Shown here piece after piece: positions 34,647-44,292 of a stretch of DNA of 64,000 bases. A program made the translations under genes and the position numbers. Every line of letters starts with the position of its first letter. Position 1 is the first letter of the stretch. Source of the stretch: Chlorophyllum brunneum (lineage: Eukaryota > Basidiomycota > Agaricomycetes > Agaricales > Agaricaceae); contig OY756147.1 of assembly GCA_963576785.1 (NCBI GenBank), forward strand, positions 1,240,001 through 1,304,000, written 5' to 3'. Below the pieces are notes generated by a model. It made no database searches. It worked only from the letters and a program-made list of their open reading frames with translations, and was not told where the DNA came from.

Positions 34647-36164
34647 TCAAACCTCAAGCCTTGAGTGCGGAAGAACGACCCCGCCTGACTCTGTCTTAGA
34701 ATTCCAATTATAGCCTATCTTTTTCCAGTTTCCATGCATTTTGGTTTCAGTTTCGCTGGTGAAAGTGCCGGTTTCCATCTGGCCAAATGAAGAAGAAGTG
34801 AACGAAGAAGAGATTTGTCTCTTGAGGGTCGGTTTGTTACGCCAAAATGCCCAGCTTTGTATGATATCCTGCTCAACCTTTCAGATAAGATAATGTAACA
34901 CAGGTGACCAGTGTCCATACCCTCTGGGTCCCAAATGCGAAGAAGATAATAATACTCGCTGTGAAATCGGGTGTTGAGTCCATGAATAAATTGGTGCAAG
35001 GCGTTGGCTTACGAAGACACAAGCAGTAGGAGCTTAAAACATTGTCTGCATTCTTCGTTGCATAAGACGAAACGTACAAGCTGAGGGTGAGACCTGGTCA
35101 GAGGTACCGAGATATAGAAACTTTAAGTTGTAGACCTGCCCGATAACAATAGAACCGGCGATAGAAATTGCTGTAGTCCGGATGAAGACTGACAAGACCT
35201 CATGGAAGACGACCTCGCCCCTCGCCCGAATCCTCGAATAGTGTCTCCGGAAGAGGACTCCAGCTTTCGCTATTTTAGCACCGCGTTGTGAGCTCCTCCA
35301 CTTGTCCTTATGCGAGGCACAGAAACTTACCAATGACGATGATCCACATGAGCATACCTACGCCCATTATAGCGCCACCGATGTATAGTCTATTTCTGAT
35401 ATTCAGGAATGGTGTCCCACAGGGGTGAGCTTGGATGTTTTACCCAGTGTATGTCTTTGGTGTGCAGTATAGCTTGTACTGATTCAGAGTTGCACTAGGT
35501 CTATTCTCATCCAGCGCAATAGTCTGGAAACGATCAGCGCTCATCTGGATTCAATTCGTGTAACTCACCAGGCCGTTGAGAAGTAGAAACCCAATGAAGG
35601 AAAGGAGCGGAGTTAATGTCAACTATTCAACGAGAGCATGTAAGGGTCTCTGGGCTGTACACGACGTGGGGGACGGTTGTTACCATTGTCCGGGCGCGCT
35701 TTGAAAGGGTGCGGGGCTCCGCCGCGTCATCTTCTTCCTCGGCCGCGATGAGGTTCGTGAGGTAGAGGTAGAACTGGATTCCGTTTGTTTCTAGGCACAC
35801 CGACCATTACTCGGAAGAAATTATACATACAGCGATCATGAAGCAGCCGAACCCTACAACGGCCCTAGGAAGAGCTATGGTTAAACTCAGATGCGGAATG
35901 GAAAGTGGGTAGTTACCAGCCAGGAATAGAATAAAGAAGCACTGCCTGGAAGGTGCAGAATCTAGCTGGGGGACCAGAATCCGTCTGATAGCCCACACCG
36001 AATAGGAGTATGACATCGTATATGAACATTGGCGCCAGGAAACCGTACCAAGTCGGTTGACGCTGGACTTTTGGGGATAACAGCGCGGTGCTCAGCACCA
36101 GCAACCCAAATAAGAAGGAAAATATAACAATGGAGTCGAAACCGATAATAATAGCTGAAGTCAT
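34647..36164 (-). CDS. Seven-transmembrane protein 2
   Basis: Well-supported exons on the minus strand are 36164-35917, 35864-35831, 35773-35684, 35622-35569, 35523-35444, 35395-35331 and 35269 to about 35110. Then follow an exon ending at 34921 and the last exon 34868-34647. The intron between about 35110 and 34990 could not be placed. Helices include IIIGFDSIVIFSFLFGLLVL, FLAPMFIYDVILLFGVG, AVVGFGCFMIAFYLYLTNLI, LTLTPLLSFIGFLLLNGL, IGGAIMGVGMLMWIIVIG, VFIRTTAISIAGSIVIG and PDFTASIIIFFAFGTQ. The tail (RDIIQSWAFWRNK...) is polar and Ser/Thr-rich. The GTQRDI turn after the last helix is typical of a basidiomycete 7-TM family of unknown function. It seems distinct from the ESGAIYS type found elsewhere in the window. 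Confidence 0.68.
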
Positions 36165-36667
36165 GCTGAATGAGTGGGTGACTTGGAAAGAATAAAAATG
36201 AGGCCGAAATCTAGAGAAGAGATAATAAAGAGCGGACACAAAAGAGCGGCCTGGACCAGGGAATAGGGATGGGTTACCGCTCCCGAAACGCAAGCCTTAT
36301 AATCAGCGGAGACTGTGACGTTTTGGTGATCTCGCACGGCGTTTGGTTGATGTCCACCCTAGGGGGCCCACAAGGTGGTGCCCTTACGAAGGACTTTTTG
36401 ATGATTTAAAGTGGGATCAAGTTCGTAATATGGTTTTGCGATGTATCTCCAGTTCTCATGATTGATGCAGAGATGATCAAGATAGGGCTGGGGGTGGGTT
36501 CAAACGAGTAGTGGTGGGAGTGGGGCGCAGGTGAGGCCAATAGGGAATTGTAGTAGTTTGATGTCCTTCCTTTAACAAAAACCAATGCAGACCTTCGGAA
36601 CGGACCGCAGTTAATAAGTCAAGTGCTGCTGTACTGTGATGGAGAAATTAAACAAGGAAGGCTGTAA
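36165..36667. promoter_or_regulatory. Upstream region of 7-TM protein 2
   Basis: About 500 bp between the 7-TM start codon and the tRNA. No gene or clear core promoter motif was found. Confidence 0.35.
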
Positions 36668-36741
36668 GGGTCGATGGCGTAGTTGGTTATCGCATCTGTC
36701 TAACACACAGAAGGTCCTCAGTTCGAACCTGGGTCGACTCA
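36668..36741 (+). tRNA. tRNA-Val (anticodon AAC), no intron
   Basis: The 74 bases fold into a full cloverleaf. The acceptor stem GGGTCGA pairs with TCGACTC with one G-U pair, followed by discriminator A. The D-arm is GCG...CGC, and the anticodon stem TCTGT/ACAGA closes the loop CTAACAC with anticodon AAC at 36702-36704. The T-arm CTCAG-TTCGAAC-CTGGG provides the B box. A T-run right after the gene (from 36743) is the Pol III stop. Confidence 0.95.
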
Positions 36742-37325
36742 CTTTTTAGTCTAGATGTAACTGTCGATAATGGGGATCACTCAGCACATGCACTCCGGTT
36801 CTCGAGCCAAAGCCCGCCTTCCCATCGTAAAGCTGTAAAGGTAGATATTACGGCCGCGAAACATGCAATCGGTCAGTAATTCGCGAGAGTCATCTGCGCC
36901 TGTTGTCGATAAATCGTAAAGACAGTCGCGAGTAGCGGGACCACAAGTTTAACGTAGATAGATAGAGTGAGGAATCTCACAAAAACGAAGTCCACGGGGT
37001 TTGTGATTGACCAAATAAATTTCATGTCCAGTCAAATCCTGTTAGCGGGAAACAAAAAGTGATAGTGGACCCATCAAGCTAAATAGATCTGCCCCTTGCT
37101 CCACTTGTGCAGGAGCGGGATCAGATTCTGCGATAGCAAACGTTCTCTAATATTCGGATTCGGAAATTGACATTATGATGTCGGACGGAGCTCAGGGTTC
37201 TTTGAGCAGGTACCCAGGTACATCATCGAAACGAAGGCCCTCGGGAAATTCTACCAGTTGAACGGCATTGAGCTACGCGGCAGTAATTTTATACCGTCAA
37301 CGTCAGACACTTCTCGCTGGTCTCG
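36742..37325. other. Gap between tRNA-Val and the GNAT-Mss4 gene
   Basis: Apart from the Pol III T-run at its start, nothing recognisable was seen in these 580 bp. Confidence 0.35.
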
Positions 37326-38654
37326 CTAGGTACGATAAGCGACGCGGGAACATGAAAGCCAAAACTCCGTTCCGCCTTCTTCGCTCCATCCAAGAGGACC
37401 CAGATCGCACTCTGCGCAAGCAAGCAATTTCTTTCTCGAACCTAAGTACGTTAGACGGTGAATTTGTGTAGACATTGTTCACATTCACCTGAGCCGCCGA
37501 CGGGTTTCGAAAACCCGATGTTTTCAAAGGCCATCGGCGAGGGTGTAACCAGCCACCACTGAGTAGCCTGTCCAGGTGGTGGGATTGGTATAAGTAAAGG
37601 GTTCAGAGGCACTTCAGGTGGTTGAAGCTAGTAGACAAAGAACGTCAGAGGTTGGCAGTACATTAGTCCATATAAACTGACCAACACGCTCTCCTTCTCC
37701 ACTAATTGTGCCACACCCTCCTTCAAGATCACACTTCCACATTCAGGTCGTGGACATAATAGGTCAGATTTGTTCATTGATTGCCCTAGCGAAGCGGATA
37801 TCACAACGTCGCCCAACCCACCGTCAAACGATGATAGCAACCTTCCCGACGGTCTGCTACTGGTCAATGAACCGCGCAACAATGCATTTAAAAGACCTTC
37901 TGGAATTGGAAGATTTTGTTGTGTGGGTGGTGCAGCAATCTGATCAATCGCTGGAATGGTCGATGGACCTGTCGATGAAGTGGTGCTGATGGTAGCGATC
38001 TTATGGGCATCGGAATCGCTCTTGAGGTCCACACGCAACTCGTACCAAGGCAACGAGCCGTGCACAACTTCACTCTTCCCCAGATTACGGAAACCCGCAT
38101 TTTCATAAAACGAAACAAGGTTGTCATGAGCGAGGAGGACGACCCTCTCGTAGGGCACTGATCCGACCCCGGCGCGAGCCCGCAGACGCGTAATGTATTC
38201 CTTTAACAACTTTGTTGCAATTCCTTTCCCCCGTGACTGCTTTTCGATGCAGACGGCATGAACACAAACAGTAGATGCGCCTGCTACATGTGTGAACATG
38301 GAGTCGCGCGTGAGGGTTTCGGAGGCGGAGAGCGTTGAACAAATGTATCCAATAATCTTGCGGCTACCGTTCTCTCGAGCAGTGAACACGCCCAAAAAAA
38401 GGTCAGGAGCTTGTTGTTGGCGAAAGCTGTTCATTCCCAGTGTTTGAGCCACTAGACATTCATGAGTTAACGCCACTACGCACTTAAAGCTGTCTAGACT
38501 GGCAGCTTCATCAGGTGGAAATCCTACCGTTACGTGAGCAGGCTCTGATTCTCGTTCACAGGACGTATCGCTAACCTTCCTGCTCAATGACTATAGCATC
38601 TGGGATCTCTCCGGTTTTTACTAAGTCAAATATTAGGTCTGTCTGGGCAGCCAT
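37326..38654 (-). CDS. GNAT acetyltransferase (AANAT-like) fused to an Mss4-like zinc domain
   Basis: Exons on the minus strand are 38654-38576, 38523-38484, 38426-37682, 37627-37489 and 37441-37326, giving 372 residues. Residues about 1-190 are a GNAT fold of the arylalkylamine N-acetyltransferase type: GFPPDEAASLDSF, DLFLGVF, IGYICSTLS, VCVHAVCIEKQSRGKGIATK (the acetyl-CoA loop) and FYENAGFRNLGKS. Residues about 245-372 are Mss4-like: LLCPRPECGSVILKEGVAQL (first CxxxxC-type pair), WWLVTPSPMAFENIGF, then LLACAECDLGPLGW (second Cys pair) and EFWLSCSRVAY. Mss4 folds bind one zinc and act as Rab-GTPase stabilisers. Here both domains lie in one protein, joined by a Ser/Thr/Pro linker. The acceptor amine is not known. 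Confidence 0.88.
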
Positions 38655-39149
38655 CACGTCGGTAGATGGTGGATAAAGGGGAGAGATGTGTTTTATTTGT
38701 CATCATTTTCTATTTACGACACTCCTCTTTGAGACGAGCGGTTGTATCGGCAGCCTATGTGCATTTCGGATACCCGAGCGCTCTTCAGGAGTCCGTAATC
38801 ATGATAGCCTTACTCAACCGGGGGCAGTAATCAGGTTGTAACATTTCATGACAGTATTGTATAGTTCGTGCTTCTTAGAAATAGTCGGGGAAGCATTTAA
38901 CCTGACCATTTGCTTCATAGCGGAGATCGGGGAGGATCCCTAACTCAAGTCTAAGTGATAGGCCTATTGATAGCTTATCCAGGTAAGAGAAAGGCACCAT
39001 AATTAAATTAAAATCACCAGAAACACAGGTATATCGAGGTGGCGCAGGAGCTGAGAGGCGATGGATGAAAACCATGATAGCGTCGACGGAAAATAACATA
39101 GATATAAGCAGAGGGGAAGCAACAACGGTCAAACCCAGATTGTTTGATA
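38655..39149. promoter_or_regulatory. Upstream region of the GNAT-Mss4 gene
   Basis: About 500 bp between the SNARE stop codon and the GNAT-Mss4 start codon, both genes on the minus strand. It presumably carries the GNAT-Mss4 promoter. No motif or gene stands out. Confidence 0.4.
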
Positions 39150-40099
39150 TCATGTTTTGAATATGATGATGAGAATGAGGAGAATGAGTATGATTAGACC
39201 AATGGTGACAGCTGAGCCTGTGAGCGAGCGACACCGATCAGGAGGGCGAACTTGAATCAAGCCACGTAGGTGACTCACTGTTCTCTTTTGCTCCTCTAGC
39301 GACCCGGTCTAATTGCCTTCGTGCGTTTCCTAAGCGGGAGTGCGTCCGATCTATATCTGTGTCAAGCTCTTCCAACAGCCCGGTATGTACATCCAGTTCG
39401 TCATTAATCTGTAAAGAAATATGGTGTTGTCGGCCGATTGATTGAGAAAGCTGATCCAGGTGATTGTCTTGTTCTGATAAATGAAGGGAGGTTTAAGTGT
39501 AACAAGGGTTGGGATAATAGATACGCCATACCGTCCATCATCATACGCTGTTGAAGCATGATTCCAGTATCATCAGCTGAATCTTGGGCGTCCGGATCAT
39601 CCTTGTACGGGGTATAGTTAAATTCCCCACTATTTCTACCGGGAGGCGTCGGTGGCAGAACTACAGGTGGTGAAGGTGCACGTGGGAGAGAATCTGTGCT
39701 TGATGACGAGATGGAGGCAGGCCGGGGCTGGGCGGGAGGATCCAAACTGGAAGAGCCGTGGTGTAGGTGGGCATTTGTTCACGGATGAAAGTATCGACCG
39801 CACCTTTCAACATCAATTCCATCAGCGTTATTTCCCAGCATACTCCTCATCCGCTCATACTGTCCCCGTAATAGCGTCACCGCCTCGGTCCTCCCATCCG
39901 TCTCCTCCAGCTCCAAGATTCCAACCCGGAGTTGCTGGAGATTCTTGGTAATCTGACCCGCATGTATACCTTTGGGTTGAGAGTTGGAATTCAATGAGGC
40001 CGAGGGGAATGATTGCAAGCGTTGTCGCTCGAGAAGGAGTGATAGAGTTTGGGTTGAAAGAGAAGTGAGTTTTGCCAGGGATTTGGTGCTTGTGGACAT
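39150..40099 (-). CDS. SYN8: Qc-SNARE, Syn8/syntaxin-8-like
   Basis: Exons on the minus strand are 40099-39804, 39746-39532, 39473-39279 and 39217-39150, giving 257 residues. The plan is that of a tail-anchored endosomal syntaxin. An N-terminal helical region (SLAKLTSLSTQTLSLLLERQ ... ITKNLQQLRVGILELEE) precedes a Pro/Ser-rich linker. A 53-residue SNARE motif follows (LDQLSQSIGRQHHISLQIND through GNARRQLDRV), and the C-terminal anchor is AVTIGLIILILLILIIIF followed by only KT. Alignment by eye with syntaxin 8 puts His, not Gln, at the zero-layer position (ELDVH where syntaxin 8 has ELDEQ). The ATG at 40099 is the first in frame; upstream bases look like a spliced leader. Confidence 0.88.
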
Positions 40100-40504
40100 G
40101 GTTCCCTTTTCTGAAACGCGGGTGCGTTCCGCAAGGGATGTGATACGAAATACCAAGGACAGAAGGTCAGCTGAACAGGGTAATACGCCTTAGTTTTCGA
40201 TCCCACCTCAGTGGTTGAGCGGTGTACTGCCGCAGCGTGATTACCCACCTGGATTCCACAGGCTGTCAACTGGGTCCGGCTGAGAGTCGAGAACGGAAAT
40301 AAAGACACGAAATTTGTGGTATCCTGGTTGACTCCTTGTGGGATATAACTACAGTGTCGCGGTGGCTGTCGAAAACATATGGCTGTTGGCTGAACTGCGA
40401 GCCTTGCTGTGGGTAGGTCACATGACAAACCAGATCGCAGCCCAATTGAATCACTTGTATTACTGCACTATCAGTACATAAATAACATGCAAAGTCCCAT
40501 TAAA
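40100..40504. promoter_or_regulatory. Upstream region of the SNARE gene and 3' flank of 7-TM protein 3
   Basis: About 400 bp between two genes on the same strand. Short open frames only. Confidence 0.4.
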
Positions 40505-41984
40505 TCAGTCTCGCCCCAGATCCTCAGTGCTTTTCTCATGCCTCATAGTCGCATCACCAGAGCGTTCTGAAGCTCTAGAATTTTCTAGATCAATTTTGAA
40601 GCCTTGCAATCGTCCCCGGCTCCCTCCGGTACTGCCCTCAGATGCCTCGAAAGTACTTAATTCGTGTACGAGACTTTCCCTTCTGGCTGACCCTCCAACT
40701 GTTTTGCTAGAGTAGGCTCCTGAGCCCTGGACAGTATCCGGATCAATGGCAATACCGAGACCAATACGGACAATGATAACCGAGAAAACGATTCCCTGTT
40801 ATTTATCATTCAGTTAGTCCTTCATATGTAGTATTGTTTACTCTTACGATAAGAGAAGACAGCTGCGCAGTCGAATTTTAGAAGGAAGAAGTAGAGAAGG
40901 CGAATGGGAACTCACGGTATCAACGAGAACGTACTGGAACCAAGATTTCTGGCCGTAAAGGATGAGGAGGGCGATTAACGTGCTCGAGTAGATAGCCCCA
41001 GATTCAACGACAACGCGGGCAACTGGATGAAGACTGCCAGTGCGAGAACCCTCCCGTACGCTGAGGTTGTTAAGATACCAAATCCTTGAAGCAATCATTA
41101 CTATCGTTCGTTTCGTAAATAGGTACCCAAAGCGCCAAGCGTTGACAACTTACGGGTGCACGTGGTGCTAGTAACAAGAGTGAATGCAAAGAAACTTGAG
41201 ATCCAGCGGCCGAGTTTTTCAAGGAATATCAGCGAGCCGTTGGTCGCTTGACCCATTGTGACAAGAATACCGATACCAGTAACTGGGGCACAGATTTAAT
41301 TGACTCTGCCCAGGCTGAGAAGAGAACAACCTACCTAGACTACCAATATAGAGTATGCATGGGAACAGAATGAACGCGATGCGTCTGCTCCAGACAACAT
41401 AACATCTGTATATCTGGAGATCGTAATCAAATAAATCATATAGGACCCTTTTACAAAACATGGCGCTTACCGCAACCGCATCACCGACGAAAGTCTGAAC
41501 GATGTACATCGTGCTCCCAAATATTTGGGTGAACTCGGCCAGGACATTATAGTATTCTCTAATGTGGCCTTCGTTAGCGATGAACCCACGAATAACTCGG
41601 GTAAAGTTGATGCCAAGTTGCTATTGAGCCAGCGCCGGAGAAAGAATTCGGCATTGTGACAGACAACATGTTTATATGTGGACGTACCATACTAGCAAGC
41701 ACAAACATGAGGATCGCCACAAAAAGCATAGGTACATTCAACGGCCGCCCGTGTGGCCGGCGATAAACCAAAGTCCAATAGGTGAGTATAAACATCACCG
41801 CAAATGCTCCTATTAAATCAGTTTCGCAACGTGAGCTCTGGAGAAGTCAAAGGGATTGTCTTACCCCAGAGACATGACTGGACGAAAATGGCTATTAACT
41901 TGGACTAGAAATTAGACAACATTCAGCTCCGCAAGCTGAGTTGATCTACATTGTGCGACAAACCTCATTCTCTGTAACAGCCAT
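40505..41984 (-). CDS. Seven-transmembrane protein 3 (ESGAIYS family)
   Basis: Exons on the minus strand are 41984-41964, 41904-41865, 41809-41688, 41620-41471, 41413-41335, 41282-41154, 41100-40916 and 40795-40505, giving 338 residues. The first exon encodes only MAVTENE. Helices include SKLIAIFVQSCLWGAFAVMF, PMLFVAILMFVLASM, QTFVGDAVAIYRCYVVW, IAFILFPCILYIGSL, VTGIGILVTMGQ, WISSFFAFTLVTSTTCTLMI, the signature VVVESGAIYSSTLIALLILY and IVFSVIIVRIGLG. The 80-residue tail is polar and rich in Ser and Glu. No enzyme motif occurs. It is a close paralogue of the 7-TM genes at 46200 and 49536, with the same exon lengths in exons 1-5. Function is unknown. Confidence 0.8.
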
Positions 41985-42626
41985 TGTGGACTGTTTATCA
42001 AACGGTATGAAGATGCTCCAACGAACGATTGGATGCTACCAGCGAAGAGAGCCAGGTATCTCTGCCTTTTAAATGACTCTACGATGGCGTTCAGTATCCT
42101 CACCGTCACAAACTAAATCCGTGAAAGGATCATGAGTCAAGATCTACAATGGTTCCCCTCCTTGAACAGCAATTTAAATAGCACTGAAAGTCTTTCCATA
42201 AAGTGGAACAGTGTGACCAAGCTTTTCACAACTAGGTTAGTCAAGTAGCACAGCGCGATTGATATCTTCTGAACTTCACACACCTATCTTCTGGAACGGC
42301 ACCACCAGTCCCACAAATTTATCTTCGGTTTCCTTTTGAGGGACATTCCTCTCGGGACTGTTTTCGGACCCTGCAGGATGTGTACGTCATTCTATTTGTG
42401 GCATTCAAGAAAAGGGTTGGATTCCTATGACAATGCCAGTACGCCGATCAAACTTGTGAAAAATAGAAGGGAAGCGCTCGACGACATGTCGAGGTCTGTC
42501 TCGTCGACAGAAACGGTGGATCCTCGTCTCACATTCTTCTCACCATAAAAGAGGAACAAACATACACATAAGCCAAGAGTTTCTCGAGGTCTACCATCAA
42601 TGGAACCTGAGTTTGATCTGCCAATT
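41985..42626. promoter_or_regulatory. Upstream region of 7-TM protein 3 and 3' flank of the aldo-keto reductase
   Basis: About 640 bp without a supported gene. No repeat or clear core promoter was seen. Confidence 0.35.
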
Positions 42627-43986
42627 TCACTCGCATATGATACCCCCAGACCGAAATCCCCAACCCAATTGCTCATATGTCCATCCAAAGCACGAGCCAC
42701 CGAGTTCGGGGGAATGAAACCCGCAGACAGAATGATGCATACCAGGTTTCAAGTGAACCCGATCAAGCACTTGCATATCACGATCTGATAATTCGACGAG
42801 CTGCAGAAATAGCAACATCGCCACCCAGGGAGAGACTGGTAAGACGAACTCAGAGACAAAGATGGTCGAACTTACAGAGAGGTTTTCGGCAAGCCTCGCC
42901 TTCCGTTCAGACTTCGGGATCACCACCGTACCTCTTTGAACTCCCCAACTCAAAATAACCTGTGCCGGATTGACGCGCAGGCGCTGGGCGATGGCCTGGA
43001 TATCCGTGTCACCTGCAAATTTATATTTGCCAACAGGTGAGTAGGCAACAAGAAGGATCCCTTTGTTGCGACAGAGCTTGAGTAGCCCGTGCTGCGGCAA
43101 GCATGGGTGAGCCTCTACTTGATTGACAGCAGGAACAACAGTTGTTCTCGGGTGTTCTAAAAGAGAGCAGAGAAGTTTCTGAGATAGATTGGATACGCCA
43201 ATCGCTCTTGCCCTCCCTGGTATCGGTGAGGATCTGCATGTCTGAGTCGGAAGTGTTTGTTAATTTACCTGTTTTTAAGACTTCTTGCATTGTGTGCCAT
43301 GTTTCTATGTAAGTCGGACTTTCATGTGGCTGAAGCGCAGATCCTATTATTAAAAAATAAGAACGAGAGAAAGATGGAATTTAGGAACATTTGACCATCG
43401 GCTCGCAAGGTCATGGGCCAATGCATGAGATACAGATCGACATGTTCAAGCTGTAGCTTTGCAAGACTAGTTTCGAGTGCGCCCAATGGATCCAAATGAT
43501 CTTCGCTCCTGTGACGGCTTCAATCCAAGGGCCTCGGAGTCGAGTAATGAAGACTTACGCAAGCTTCGTAGTGACAAATAACTCATCGCGAGATATTCCA
43601 GATTCACGAATTGCCTGACCGACGGAAATTTCATCGCCTGTGACTCCCCTAAGACAAGATTATGCTTGGCATAAATGATGGTGTACCATAATTTGCAGCC
43701 TATAGAGTGCCAAAAGGACATCCTTCTATCACTTTTTGTCCGCATGGGTGTGACTATGAATACTTGCCGTGTCAATGTGGCGATAGCCTAGCTCCAGAGC
43801 TGTCTTAACCATGTTCACGACATGATCACCCTCGCCTTGTCGGCCCATCCAACATCTATTTCATCCCTTGGTAAGGGAGGTCCGATAATCAACAGCATGA
43901 ACTCACCCTACTCCAACGGCATCTATGGTGGCACCGTTATTGAGACGGAAGACTTTGGGCAACTTAGCTCCGCAATTTGGATCCAT
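42627..43986 (-). CDS. Aldo-keto reductase
   Basis: Exons on the minus strand are 43986-43907, 43855-43768, 43699-43687, 43637-43559, 43508-43396, 43343-43269, 43216-42876 and 42800-42627, giving 320 residues. The AKR catalytic tetrad is complete: Asp and Tyr in YRHIDTAANYGDE, Lys in FVTTKLA and His in LYLMHWPM. GRARAIGVSNLSQ, PAVNQVEAHP and YSPVG are the usual barrel strands. ILSWGVQRGTVVIPKSERKARLAEN is the NADPH-binding end, read over the exon 7/8 join. It probably reduces aldehydes or ketones with NADPH; the substrate is unknown. Exon 3 is 13 nt (AANYG). The intron before it (43700-43767) starts with GC instead of GT, which is needed to keep HIDTAANYG in frame. The gene is divergent from the IGPS-PRAI gene. 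Confidence 0.9.
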
Positions 43987-44292
43987 CCTATTGGGACTAG
44001 GTGGACTGCGATATGATGTCCATGAAAAGATACCGGTAGATTCTTAAACCTTTGTCTCTGTAAGGTCGTGATGATCAAACAGCCGAGAAGTTGGTGAGTC
44101 GAAGGAGTGTGGGGAGCTAAGAATTCTGCGTCCCACTTCGTCGAGGTTGTCGGGCCGTGTCGGTGTTTGTCACGGTGTCGTAGCCGGATACTCCTCGATT
44201 AAGCCATTAATATGGCTGTTAGTTCCTTTCTCTCATCCCCTAGGTTCGCCTTTCTTGCCTGACGTTGGGTAACGATCCACCTCGTCGCTGCC
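43987..44292. promoter_or_regulatory. Compact divergent promoter (AKR / IGPS-PRAI)
   Basis: The two start codons are 306 bp apart and face away from each other. There is no room for an upstream GATase domain belonging to the IGPS-PRAI gene, and no coding motif is present in the gap. Confidence 0.6.
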
